Shown: positions 1 through 6,292 of the stretch, in pieces
How the letters are laid out: every line of letters starts with the position of its first letter
How positions within the stretch are numbered: the first letter of the stretch is position 1
NCBI RefSeq assembly: GCF_002453355.1
Contig: NZ_DKGQ01000007.1
Coordinates: 1-11,665, forward strand
DNA length: 11,665 bases
From: Psychrobacter sp. UBA6766
Lineage (GTDB): Bacteria > Pseudomonadota > Gammaproteobacteria > Pseudomonadales > Moraxellaceae
Reading direction: 5' to 3'
The notes under the pieces: model-generated
Database searches by the model: none
What the model was told of the DNA's origin: nothing
Seen by the model: the letters and a program-made list of their open reading frames with translations, nothing else
Translations under genes and position numbers: made by a program

Positions 1-45
1 ACTGTATCGCTTCTAAAGTGAATCGCCTATATTACGCTTATTTAA

Positions 46-77
46 TTCATGTAACTAAATATAGTTGTTCATGTAAC
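46..77. repeat. Pair of 10-bp direct repeats upstream of the ArsR-type gene
   Basis: The decamer TTCATGTAAC occurs at 46-55 and again at 68-77. The start-to-start distance is 22 bp, about two helical turns, so both copies would face the same side of the DNA. They lie about 80-110 bp upstream of the proposed arsR-type promoter. They could be an operator for the regulator itself or for a gene to the left of the window, or they could be chance in AT-rich DNA. Nothing else in 1-150 was recognised as a gene. Confidence 0.25.
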
Positions 78-154
78 CTTAAAGTACCAAAGGTAGTAAA
101 ATGGCGACGAACTGCATATTTGCTCATTTTTTAATCGATTTTATGGAAAACTGC

Positions 155-163
155 TGTTATATT
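155..163 (+). promoter_or_regulatory. Extended -10 promoter element for the ArsR-type gene
   Basis: The sequence TG-T-TATATT at 155-163 matches an extended -10 box (TGn followed by a TATAAT-like hexamer). It lies about 38 bp before the ATG at 201 and would give a leader of roughly 30 nt. The -35 position (around 134-140) is poor, which is normal for extended -10 promoters. The start site was not measured; this is a pattern call only. Confidence 0.4.
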
Positions 164-200
164 GACCCCCTATTAACTAAATCTATATTGGAATTGTTCT

Positions 201-524
201 ATGTCTAATAATAATTCTACGATACAACCGCTTGAGTTGTTTAAGGTATTGTCTGACCCCACACGCTTAAAGATTTTCCAAATCTTATTCAATAAAGAGT
301 CACGTTGCGTTGGTGAGTTAGTAGAAATACTGGACCAACCGCAGCCGACTATCTCGCGTCACTTGAATCATTTGAAAAAGCTGGGTATTTTAAGCTGTGT
401 TCGTGATGGGACGTGGATGTGGTATGAAGTGTCTGATGATTTGCCAGAATGGTGCCAAGATATTTTGGAAATCACCTATAAGCAAATATCGACCAGAGAT
501 GTCAACATGCCAAAGCCTGCTTAA
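201..524 (+). CDS. ArsR/SmtB-family winged-helix transcriptional regulator with a degenerate metal site
   Basis: This is a 107-residue protein of the usual ArsR/SmtB length, probably a dimeric DNA-binding repressor. The helix-turn-helix spans about residues 36-64, with recognition helix QPTISRHLNHL (48-58). A wing follows (65-78, GTWMWYEVS), then a C-terminal helix. The helix and the text after it (LDQ-QP-ISRHL, then Y-VS--LP-W) resemble the plasmid/E. coli ArsR arsenic repressor type. In that type As(III) is held by cysteines in ELCVCDLC; here the matching segment is SRCVGELV. Only Cys36 remains and the second and third positions are Gly38 and Val41. Cys66 and Cys85 lie elsewhere, so arsenite sensing by the classical site is unlikely. 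The start ATG has GGAA eight bases upstream. The gene converges on the sulfate transport operon and shares its terminator; whether it regulates sulfur genes is unknown. Family assignment is firm; inducer and targets are not. Confidence 0.9.
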   Translation: MSNNNSTIQPLELFKVLSDPTRLKIFQILFNKESRCVGELVEILDQPQPTISRHLNHLKKLGILSCVRDGTWMWYEVSDDLPEWCQDILEITYKQISTRDVNMPKPA

Positions 525-572
525 TGCTCAAACAAGTAAGCTAAGAAAGGCTAACAACAAATAATTAAGCGC

Positions 573-605
573 AAAAAAAGACCTATTATTGATAGGTCTT
601 TTTTT
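573..605. terminator. Bidirectional Rho-independent terminator between the ArsR-type gene and cysA
   Basis: A near-perfect hairpin: the GACCTAT arm (580-586) pairs with ATAGGTC (592-598). The stem is extended by A7 (573-579) pairing with T7 (599-605), so either transcript ends in a U-run. It lies 48 bp after the stop of the plus-strand regulator and 40 bp after the stop of minus-strand cysA, so it serves both. Confidence 0.9.
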
Positions 606-645
606 GTTTTTAAGCGTTGTCTTAAAATACGCCTTTAAACCTAAA

Positions 646-1368
646 TTAGACTAAGTCTAAAAAATCACTCACAAAGGCATTTGCTGGTTGATGAATCAGC
701 TCCTCCGACGTCCCTACCTGCTCGACACGACCATGATTCATGACCACAATCTCATCCGATACCGCCCGCGCCTCTTCTTGGTCGTGGGTAACCATGATGC
801 TCGTAATGCCAAGCTCGTGGTGGATATTTTTTAGCCAAGTGCGCAGCTCTTTACGTACCTTGGCATCTAGCGCGCCAAACGGCTCATCGAGTAATAATAA
901 TTTTGGCTTCACTGCTAAAGCACGTGCCAGCGCAATACGCTGACGCTGACCACCTGACAGCTGATGCGGATAGGCATTGGCAACTTGCGGCAGCTGTACT
1001 AGGTCTAGCAATTCAGTAACACGCTTATTGATATCCGCTTTACTCGGGCGCTCATTCTTCGGTAGCAAGGTTAAGCCAAAGCCGACATTATCGGCAATGT
1101 TTTTGTGGCGAAATAACGCATAGTGCTGAAACATAAAGCCGATATGGCGCTTTTGCACCGGTGTATTGGTGACATCGAGCTCATCAAATAATATCTGTCC
1201 AGAGTCCGCGTACTCTAAACCCGCAATGATACGCAGCAAGGTGGTTTTACCGCAGCCTGACGGACCAAGCAACGTCGTCAACTTGCCCGTTGGTACGGTG
1301 ATATTGATATCATCTAAGGCGGTAAAGTTACCGAATTTTTTATTAACGTTGCGAATCTCGATACTCAT
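646..1368 (-). CDS. cysA: Sulfate/thiosulfate ABC transporter ATP-binding protein CysA, short form without C-terminal domain
   Basis: This is the nucleotide-binding subunit that drives sulfate/thiosulfate import from the cytoplasmic side of CysTW. All ABC motifs are present: Walker A GPSGCGKTT (35-43), Q-loop Gln81, signature LSGGQ (137-141), Walker B LLLLDEP (157-163), D-loop ALD (166-168) and switch His195 in VTHD. The segment HYALFRHKNIADNVGFGL after the Q-loop is typical of the CysA/PotA-type importer ATPases. At 240 residues the protein stops right after the nucleotide-binding domain. E. coli CysA (about 365 residues) carries a further C-terminal regulatory domain, and only about 120 bp separate the two stop codons here, so that domain is not encoded nearby. 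The reading frame is clean. The start ATG has GAG eight bases upstream. It is the last gene of the sbp-cysT-cysW-cysA cluster, 69 bp after cysW. Substrate assignment rests on these neighbours. Confidence 0.93.
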   Translation of the reverse strand: MSIEIRNVNKKFGNFTALDDINITVPTGKLTTLLGPSGCGKTTLLRIIAGLEYADSGQILFDELDVTNTPVQKRHIGFMFQHYALFRHKNIADNVGFGLTLLPKNERPSKADINKRVTELLDLVQLPQVANAYPHQLSGGQRQRIALARALAVKPKLLLLDEPFGALDAKVRKELRTWLKNIHHELGITSIMVTHDQEEARAVSDEIVVMNHGRVEQVGTSEELIHQPANAFVSDFLDLV

Positions 1369-1437
1369 AATGGGTTCTCTTATTATATTTTTGGCTTAGC
1401 GTATGCTTTTCATGCTGACTAATTAGTAAAATAGCGC

Positions 1438-2430
1438 TTATAAATTGCCTGTGCTTTCCGCTAAAGTTGCATCTGTATCCTGCGATCTCTTAGCATCTTT
1501 AGTAGTTGGCGCATTGCTAGCATCACCAACATTAGCACTCACTGGTAGCTCAGGCGCACTGACTAGACGTTCAGATTTGGCAAATTTACGTTCTTGCAGC
1601 TTGGTCATCACTTGTTGGATCAGCAGCGTTACCAGTGCCAAGGCAGCCAGTAAGCTTGATAAAGCAAAGGCGGCAGTAAAGTTATAATCGTTATAAGCAA
1701 TCTCAACCAGTAGCGGCATGGTGTTGGTCTCACCGCGAATATGGCCAGATACCACGCTCACCGCGCCAAACTCGCCCATTGCCCGCGCATTGGTCAAAAT
1801 CAAACCATAAAGCAGCGCCCATTTGATATTTGGCAGTGTCACATGCCAAAAGGTTTGCCAACCGCTAGCGCCAAGCGTCAATGCCGCTTGTTCCTCAGAA
1901 TCGCCTTGGGTCTGCATCAATGGTATCAGCTCACGAGCGACAAATGGAAAGGTCACAAATAACGTCGCTAAAATAATCCCCGGTACGGCATAAATGACCT
2001 GAAAACCCATACTTTCAAGCCAGCCGCCGATGCTAGAATTTAGCCCGAATAGCAATACAAACATCAATCCTGCAACCACGGGTGATACCGAAAACGGCAA
2101 ATCAAGCAAGGTGGTCACCAACTGCTTACCTTTAAACTGATAACGGGTTACTAGCCACGCAATCGCAATGCCCATAACCATATTAATTGGCAACACGATA
2201 GCAGCAGTAACTAGAGTTAACTTAATTGCCTGTAAAGCTTCAGGGTCGACTAATGAGGCAATATACAACTGCCAGCCGTTTTTAAACGCCTCATAAAATA
2301 CTGCCAGCAGCGGCACAACCAGCATACTCACCATGAATAATACCGCGATGGTGATAAAAGTACGGCGTACCCAGGGTGTGTCTTTGGTTGCCGCATTACT
2401 TTGGTAGTCGTAGCTATTAGAGATTTGCAT
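1438..2430 (-). CDS. cysW: Sulfate/thiosulfate ABC transporter permease CysW
   Basis: This is one of the two inner-membrane permease subunits of the sulfate/thiosulfate importer. About six hydrophobic segments are visible, the first near residues 24-46 and others near 68-94, 104-130, 147-170, 203-228 and 251-276. The cytoplasmic EAA loop that docks on CysA is at about 178-202 (EEQAALTLGASG, then LPN). I chose the start at 2430, giving 330 residues. That ATG overlaps the cysT stop as TAATG and has GGAG seven bases upstream, a textbook coupled start. An upstream in-frame ATG at 2463 would add 11 residues and overlap cysT by 34 bp, which is less likely. A hydrophilic tail of about 55 residues (276-330), rich in Ala, Ser, Thr, Lys and Asp, extends past the last membrane segment. 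E. coli CysW is about 290 residues, so the tail accounts for most of the extra length. Its role is unknown. Confidence 0.93.
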   Translation of the reverse strand: MQISNSYDYQSNAATKDTPWVRRTFITIAVLFMVSMLVVPLLAVFYEAFKNGWQLYIASLVDPEALQAIKLTLVTAAIVLPINMVMGIAIAWLVTRYQFKGKQLVTTLLDLPFSVSPVVAGLMFVLLFGLNSSIGGWLESMGFQVIYAVPGIILATLFVTFPFVARELIPLMQTQGDSEEQAALTLGASGWQTFWHVTLPNIKWALLYGLILTNARAMGEFGAVSVVSGHIRGETNTMPLLVEIAYNDYNFTAAFALSSLLAALALVTLLIQQVMTKLQERKFAKSERLVSAPELPVSANVGDASNAPTTKDAKRSQDTDATLAESTGNL

Positions 2431-3314
2431 TAGCGGGCTCCTACGCGGCGCGACAGCTTCCACTGTACGATATTAATGGTTAATAAAATTACAAAGGAAA
2501 TCAGTAGCATAAATAGTGCAACGGCCGAGGCACCTTGTACATCGAACTGCTCAAGCTTACTGATGATAATCAGCGGCAAGATCTCAGACTGCATGGGAAT
2601 ATTACCAGCAATAAAAATCACCGAACCATACTCGCCTGTTGCACGAGCAAACATCATGCCAGCGCCCATCAGTAAAGCTGGTAATAGCTCGGGCAGAATC
2701 ACCTTACGGAACGTGGTGAAGCGATTGGCGCCCAATACAGCGGCCGCTTCTTCAAATTCAACGGACAATTCAGCTAACACTGGCTGAACCGCGCGAACGA
2801 TAAACGGAAAGCTTACCACTACTAATGCCAGCCAAATACCCAGTGGCGTAAAGGCGACTTGAATATCAAACTTGGCAAACCACTGCCCAATTAAGCCATT
2901 GGGTGCGTAAAGAGTAGCAAGGGAGATACCCGTAACGGCAGTCGGTAGTGCAAATGGCAAATCAACCAACGCATTAATCAGTGACTTACCCCAAAACTCG
3001 TAGCGTACCAGCACCCAAGCGACCAGAGTGCCAAACACCATATTCGTCAGCATCGCCAAAAAAGACATCCATAAGCTTAATTTAATAGCAGCGATGACTT
3101 GCGGCTGGGAAATGGTCTCCCAAAAGCCCGTCCAGCCCATTTGTGTGGTGGTATAGGCCATCATGGCAAACGGAAGCACTACCAGCAATGACAAGCTAAA
3201 GACCGTGATACCCATGCTTAGCCCAAACCCTGGAAGCACGTTGCGCTGACGCAAGCGGGTTAGCCAGCCTTTTTTATTGGCGGGTTTACTGGCAGAAGAA
3301 GTGGTTGCACTCAT
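2430..3314 (-). CDS. cysT: Sulfate/thiosulfate ABC transporter permease CysT (CysU)
   Basis: This is the partner permease of CysW, 294 residues (E. coli CysT/CysU is about 277). A basic cytoplasmic N-terminus (KKGWLTRLRQR, 14-24) precedes the first membrane segment at about 29-55. Further segments lie near 76-103, 112-137, 154-178, 211-236 and 262-285. The EAA loop reads EEAAAVLGANRFTTFRKVILP (188-208, the C-terminal Pro at 208), the contact for CysA. The family motif ARATGEYGSVIFIAGNIP (223-240) is clear, and its counterpart in CysW is ARAMGEFGAVSVVSGHI. The ATG has AGGAC six bases upstream. The gene is 222 bp downstream of the proximal sbp, across a spacer with two hairpins, and it overlaps cysW at TAATG. 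It is therefore probably transcribed with the binding protein at a reduced level. Confidence 0.95.
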   Translation of the reverse strand: MSATTSSASKPANKKGWLTRLRQRNVLPGFGLSMGITVFSLSLLVVLPFAMMAYTTTQMGWTGFWETISQPQVIAAIKLSLWMSFLAMLTNMVFGTLVAWVLVRYEFWGKSLINALVDLPFALPTAVTGISLATLYAPNGLIGQWFAKFDIQVAFTPLGIWLALVVVSFPFIVRAVQPVLAELSVEFEEAAAVLGANRFTTFRKVILPELLPALLMGAGMMFARATGEYGSVIFIAGNIPMQSEILPLIIISKLEQFDVQGASAVALFMLLISFVILLTINIVQWKLSRRVGAR

Positions 3315-3402
3315 AGTGATGTCCTATTGCCTAACGGTTGGTACTTAATTACTGATCGTAAACACCAGTTTTTAACAAGTTTATTATTGCTCTGCTTAAG
3401 CG

Positions 3403-3437
3403 ATAAAGGACACAGCGTAGGTAGCCATGTCCTTTAT
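3403..3437 (-). other. Perfect 10-bp inverted repeat in the sbp-cysT spacer
   Basis: ATAAAGGACA (3403-3412) and TGTCCTTTAT (3428-3437) are perfect complements around a 15-nt loop. No U-run follows on the minus strand, so it is not a standard terminator. It could be an RNA-stability or processing hairpin between sbp and cysT, or a protein-binding palindrome. Function is not known. Confidence 0.5.
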
Positions 3438-3458
3438 ATACTTGGACGTTACTGTAAA

Positions 3459-3525
3459 ACTGACTGGCTGAACGCCATTTAATAGCAAATTCCTATAAAA
3501 TTCATAAGAGGTTCAATCAGTCAGT
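3459..3525 (-). terminator. Leaky terminator or attenuator after the proximal sbp gene
   Basis: A 15-bp stem (3459-3473 with 3511-3525) has one G-U and one mismatch, around a 37-nt loop. It begins 11 nt after the sbp stop. In the minus-strand transcript the stem ends CAGTCAGT and runs into TTTTACAG, a short U-run. The large loop and weak U-run suggest partial termination: full expression of the binding protein and lower expression of cysTWA. This is inference from shape only. Confidence 0.5.
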
Positions 3526-3536
3526 GTACTAGCGGC

Positions 3537-4640
3537 TTACTTTGGAGCATTAACGGCCAATTGATCGAATACACCGCCATCGCTGAAATAAGTTCCCATG
3601 ATGTCATCCCAGGTGCCAAACGCATCATTTGGACGGAAAGTATCGATAGGTGGCAATTTATCGCTGTTTTTATCAAGAACGCTTTTTACGCTTGGGCGCA
3701 GATATAAGTTGGCTGCCAATTGCTGAGCAGGCTCGCTCCATAAGTAATCGAGATATGCTTTTGCTGCATCAGTCGTACCCTTTTTATCGGTCACTGTTTT
3801 GACAACAGCGACGGGGCTTTCAGATTTAATAGAATATTTCGGATAAACGATATCGACTTGACCTGCGCCAAAATCTTTCGCTGCTAAGTTGGCTTCGTTT
3901 TCAAAGGTGACCAAGACATCACCAATGCCGCGCTGAACAAACGTCGTCGTTGCCGCCCGGCCGCCATTCTCATAAACTTTGACGTTTTTAAGCATGTCTT
4001 TGACATAGTTTTTGGCCTTAGTTTCATCTTTATTAAACGCATGTAAACCGTAACCATACGCGCCCAAGAACGCATAACGACCGTTACCCGTGACTTTTGG
4101 GTTGGCCATCACAATCTCAACGCCATCTTTGGTCAAATCTTGCCAATCGTTGATGCCTTTTGGATTGTCTTTACGTACTAAGAAGACGATGGTACTGGTA
4201 AATGGCACAGCGTTGTCTGGGAATTTACTTTCCCAATCTGACTCAACCAAGCCTTTTTTCTCAAGCAGCTCAATGTCTGAGCCTTGGTTCATGGTTGCCA
4301 CATCGGCTTGCAAACCGTTAGCGACTGACAATGCCTGCTTACTTGAGCCGCCATGGGATTGCTTGATTAAGATATTGCTGTCTGGGTGCTCGCTTTTATA
4401 GTGCTCAACGAATAATGGGTTGTAGTCTTTATAAAAGTCGCGTGCCACATCGTAAGAGACGTTTAACAGTTCAATATCTTGCCCCTCAGTAGTGGCTGGC
4501 GTGCCATCAGCGCTGGCAGTGGTTTCCGCCTGCTCATTGTTGCTACAGCCTGCGATACCCAACGTAAGCGCCACACCGGCGATACTTAGCGCGCTAAGCG
4601 TTTTGTTTTTATATTTATAACCTGTGGTATATGATGTCAT
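3537..4640 (-). CDS. sbp: Sulfate/thiosulfate-binding lipoprotein (proximal Sbp paralogue, CysP-like pocket)
   Basis: This is the extracytoplasmic solute-binding protein that captures sulfate or thiosulfate for CysTWA. I chose the start at 4640 (367 residues). That ATG has GAGG five bases upstream; the frame stays open to a TTG at 4673, but that start has no support. The N-terminus is a lipoprotein signal: Lys-containing n-region, hydrophobic stretch, then lipobox IAGC with Cys32. The mature domain aligns throughout with the Sbp/CysP family: LLNVSYD, QSHGGSSKQ, NPKVTGNGRY, GDVLVTFENEA, FDQL near the end. Against the Salmonella/E. coli sulfate-binding pocket as I recall it, Asp11 and Ser45 are kept (here Asp64, Ser99). 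Ser130 is Thr184, Gly132 is Asn186, Ala173 is Gly227 and Trp192 is Phe246. Asn and Phe at those places are what I remember from CysP, the thiosulfate-binding paralogue. It may therefore favour thiosulfate or bind both. It has its own promoter element at 4695-4743. Confidence 0.92.
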   Translation of the reverse strand: MTSYTTGYKYKNKTLSALSIAGVALTLGIAGCSNNEQAETTASADGTPATTEGQDIELLNVSYDVARDFYKDYNPLFVEHYKSEHPDSNILIKQSHGGSSKQALSVANGLQADVATMNQGSDIELLEKKGLVESDWESKFPDNAVPFTSTIVFLVRKDNPKGINDWQDLTKDGVEIVMANPKVTGNGRYAFLGAYGYGLHAFNKDETKAKNYVKDMLKNVKVYENGGRAATTTFVQRGIGDVLVTFENEANLAAKDFGAGQVDIVYPKYSIKSESPVAVVKTVTDKKGTTDAAKAYLDYLWSEPAQQLAANLYLRPSVKSVLDKNSDKLPPIDTFRPNDAFGTWDDIMGTYFSDGGVFDQLAVNAPK

Positions 4641-4694
4641 GGCAGCCTCAAAAGGGATTATTGGTGAATGCAAGTATGCTAACAGCGCTATCTT

Positions 4695-4743
4695 ATTATG
4701 TTTAATGATGAATATGCGTATGTTATTGCCAAAAGGGAATAAG
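4695..4743 (-). promoter_or_regulatory. Promoter and putative activator (CysB-type) site for the proximal sbp
   Basis: On the minus strand an element begins with CTTATTCCC, continues TTTTGGCAATAA, and is a near-palindrome (TTATTCCC / GGCAATAA). A -10 box CATAAT (4695-4700) starts 43 bp after its first base. The same element, with 19 of 25 bases identical and the same 43-bp offset to a -10 box, precedes the other sbp gene. No recognisable -35 is present, as expected for an activator-dependent promoter. The T-N11-A layout suits a LysR-type regulator; CysB is the obvious candidate but is inferred from function. Confidence 0.55.
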
Positions 4744-4888
4744 GGAAGTTGAAATAGAAAATTATCAATAACTTAAACAAGCTAAGCAATAAATACTTTT
4801 CAAAGTTTTATCCATAACCGCTCTAACACCTAGCAAATTAGTACTTGAATCATTGAGAATTTCGTTTACAAAGACGTAAAGCCGTCCT

Positions 4889-6040
4889 CTACTTCACCTT
4901 TGCTAACTGATCAAAATGCCCACCATCGACAAAGAACGTCTGCATAATTTGCTTCCAAGAACCAAATACTGCGACTGGCTCAAAAGTTTCAATCTTAGGC
5001 AAGGTATCTTTGTGCGCGGCAAGTACCTCTGCATCGCTGGGACGCATATACATCTGAGCTATCAGCTCTTGCGCGGGTGTCGACCATAAGCCTGTTAGAT
5101 AGTCATTTGCCGCCTCGGTTGTGCCTTTTTTATCGGTCACTGCTTTTACGACGGCCACTGGATTGGCAATCACAATCGAGTAGCTCGGATAAACAATATC
5201 GACTTGTCCTTTGGCAAACTGTTTGGCCGCCAAATGCGCTTCATTCTCTGTGGTGATTAACACATCACCAAGCCCGCGCTGGGTAAAGGTCGTGGTTGCA
5301 GCGCGCGCACCATTGTCATAGGTGATCACGTTTGCCAATAGATTTTTGATAAAATCATCGGTTTTGGCAGGACTTTTCACGTTTTCTTTAAAATGATGTA
5401 ATCCGTAGCCATAAGCACCCAAAAAGGCATAACGCGCGGTGCCACTGGTCTTTGGATTTGGCATCACCACGGCGATGTCATTTCGTGCTAAGTCTGACCA
5501 ATCTTTGATATTTTTAGGATTACCATTACGAACCAATAGCACCATAGTGCTGGTATAAGGAACGGCGTTATTTGGCAGAGCTTGCTGCCAATCTGTAGCT
5601 AATAAACCTTTTTCAACCAGCAAATTCATATCGCTTTCTTGATTTAGCGTGACGACGTCTGCCTGCAAACCATTGGCGACAGCCAGCGCTTGTTTGCTCG
5701 AGCCTCCATGCGATTGATTGATATTGACGTGAATATTTGGGTGTTTTTGCTGATAATTTGCATTAAACAGTGGGTTGTAGTCTTTATAAAAGTCGCGTGA
5801 TACATCATAAGACACATTTAATAAATCAATATTTTTTGCCTCATTGGCTGCATCATTATTCAAATTGGCCTCGGTAGGATTACAGCCCGTTAGAAACACA
5901 GTCGCAGCAAGCACACTGCCAAGGCCAAAAACCATGCCAGTAAGCTGTGCGTTTATACTTTTAGGTTGATTAACTGCGCTGGCATTCTCAAAGCTATATT
6001 TATGAGACATTTTTTGACCGCTCTTTTTATTTGGTTGCAT
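4889..6040 (-). CDS. sbp: Sulfate/thiosulfate-binding lipoprotein (distal Sbp paralogue)
   Basis: This is a second binding protein of the same family, clearly a duplicate of its downstream neighbour and alignable over the whole mature length. Starting at 6040 it has 383 residues; the ATG has GAGAG five bases upstream. An in-frame ATG at 6010 would give 373 residues, and a TTG at 6067 is also open; 6010 cannot be excluded. The signal has a long polar n-region, then a hydrophobic run ending in lipobox LTGC with Cys53. Family motifs are LLNVSYD, QSHGGSSKQ, NPKTSGTARY, GDVLITTENEA and FDQL. Pocket residues recalled from E. coli/Salmonella Sbp: Asp11, Ser45, Ser130 and Ala173 are kept (Asp79, Ser114, Ser199, Ala245), Gly132 is Thr201, and Trp192 is Thr264. 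The pocket thus differs both from classical Sbp and from its sister protein. It lies 248 bp upstream of the other sbp, and its own promoter at 6244-6292 gives a long leader. Confidence 0.92.
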   Translation of the reverse strand: MQPNKKSGQKMSHKYSFENASAVNQPKSINAQLTGMVFGLGSVLAATVFLTGCNPTEANLNNDAANEAKNIDLLNVSYDVSRDFYKDYNPLFNANYQQKHPNIHVNINQSHGGSSKQALAVANGLQADVVTLNQESDMNLLVEKGLLATDWQQALPNNAVPYTSTMVLLVRNGNPKNIKDWSDLARNDIAVVMPNPKTSGTARYAFLGAYGYGLHHFKENVKSPAKTDDFIKNLLANVITYDNGARAATTTFTQRGLGDVLITTENEAHLAAKQFAKGQVDIVYPSYSIVIANPVAVVKAVTDKKGTTEAANDYLTGLWSTPAQELIAQMYMRPSDAEVLAAHKDTLPKIETFEPVAVFGSWKQIMQTFFVDGGHFDQLAKVK

Positions 6041-6099
6041 ATCTACTCTCGATAATATGTGGCTCAATACTCATGTTGTTAGAAGCCGTGGGTTCAAAA

Positions 6100-6134
6100 T
6101 AAGACGGGCTTTACAAAAAACCAGTCCCATCTTA
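6100..6134 (-). promoter_or_regulatory. Attenuator-like hairpin in the distal sbp leader
   Basis: In the minus-strand transcript UAAGAUGGG (from 6134 down) pairs with CCCGUCUUA (6108-6100): nine pairs including one G-U, with a 17-nt loop. The 3' arm runs straight into UUUUG, so the shape resembles an intrinsic terminator. It lies between the proposed transcription start (about 6236) and the start codon at 6040. Regulation by attenuation is a guess; no riboswitch class was recognised. Confidence 0.4.
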
Positions 6135-6243
6135 AATTCGGTTCTATCGATAATAAGAGCTATGCTAGCAGCACGGCAGCCAAACGCTTAGTGACAAATC
6201 CGCTTATCGAGTTATTAACTTGGCATAAGTAATTTTATTAGTT

Positions 6244-6292
6244 ATTCTACAATACTTATTTTTATGGAATTTTTTTGCAATATGGTAATAAG
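6244..6292 (-). promoter_or_regulatory. Promoter and putative activator (CysB-type) site for the distal sbp
   Basis: The minus strand reads CTTATTACC then ATATTGCAAAAA from 6292, matching the element before the other sbp at 19 of 25 positions. A -10 box TAGAAT (6244-6249) starts exactly 43 bp after the first base, the same distance as CATAAT in the sister promoter. Conservation of both element and spacing after gene duplication argues that it is functional. Assignment to CysB is inference. Confidence 0.55.

Noticed and set aside
76..94. ACCTT / AAGGT inverted repeat upstream of the ArsR-type gene
   Set aside because: Five-base arms with a nine-base gap occur easily by chance in this AT-rich stretch.
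740..1399. Plus-strand open frames of 67 and 77 codons across cysA
   Set aside because: They are antisense to a well-conserved ABC ATPase, lack ribosome sites and show no family features.
2431..2463. Upstream ATG extending CysW by 11 residues
   Set aside because: It lies inside cysT, while the TAATG overlap at 2430 has GGAG at seven bases, a typical coupled start.
4641..4673. TTG start giving an 11-residue longer proximal Sbp
   Set aside because: The ATG at 4640 has GAGG at ideal spacing and starts a normal lipoprotein signal; the TTG has no such support.
4872..4887. Possible terminator after the distal sbp
   Set aside because: The stem is only five pairs including one G-U, followed by UUUGU; too weak to call.
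6041..6067. TTG start giving a longer distal Sbp
   Set aside because: The signal would be more than 60 residues long before the lipid cysteine; ATGs at 6040 and 6010 are more plausible.
6085..6100. GGTTCAAA stretch resembling a tRNA T-loop
   Set aside because: No acceptor stem, anticodon arm or D-arm could be built around it.
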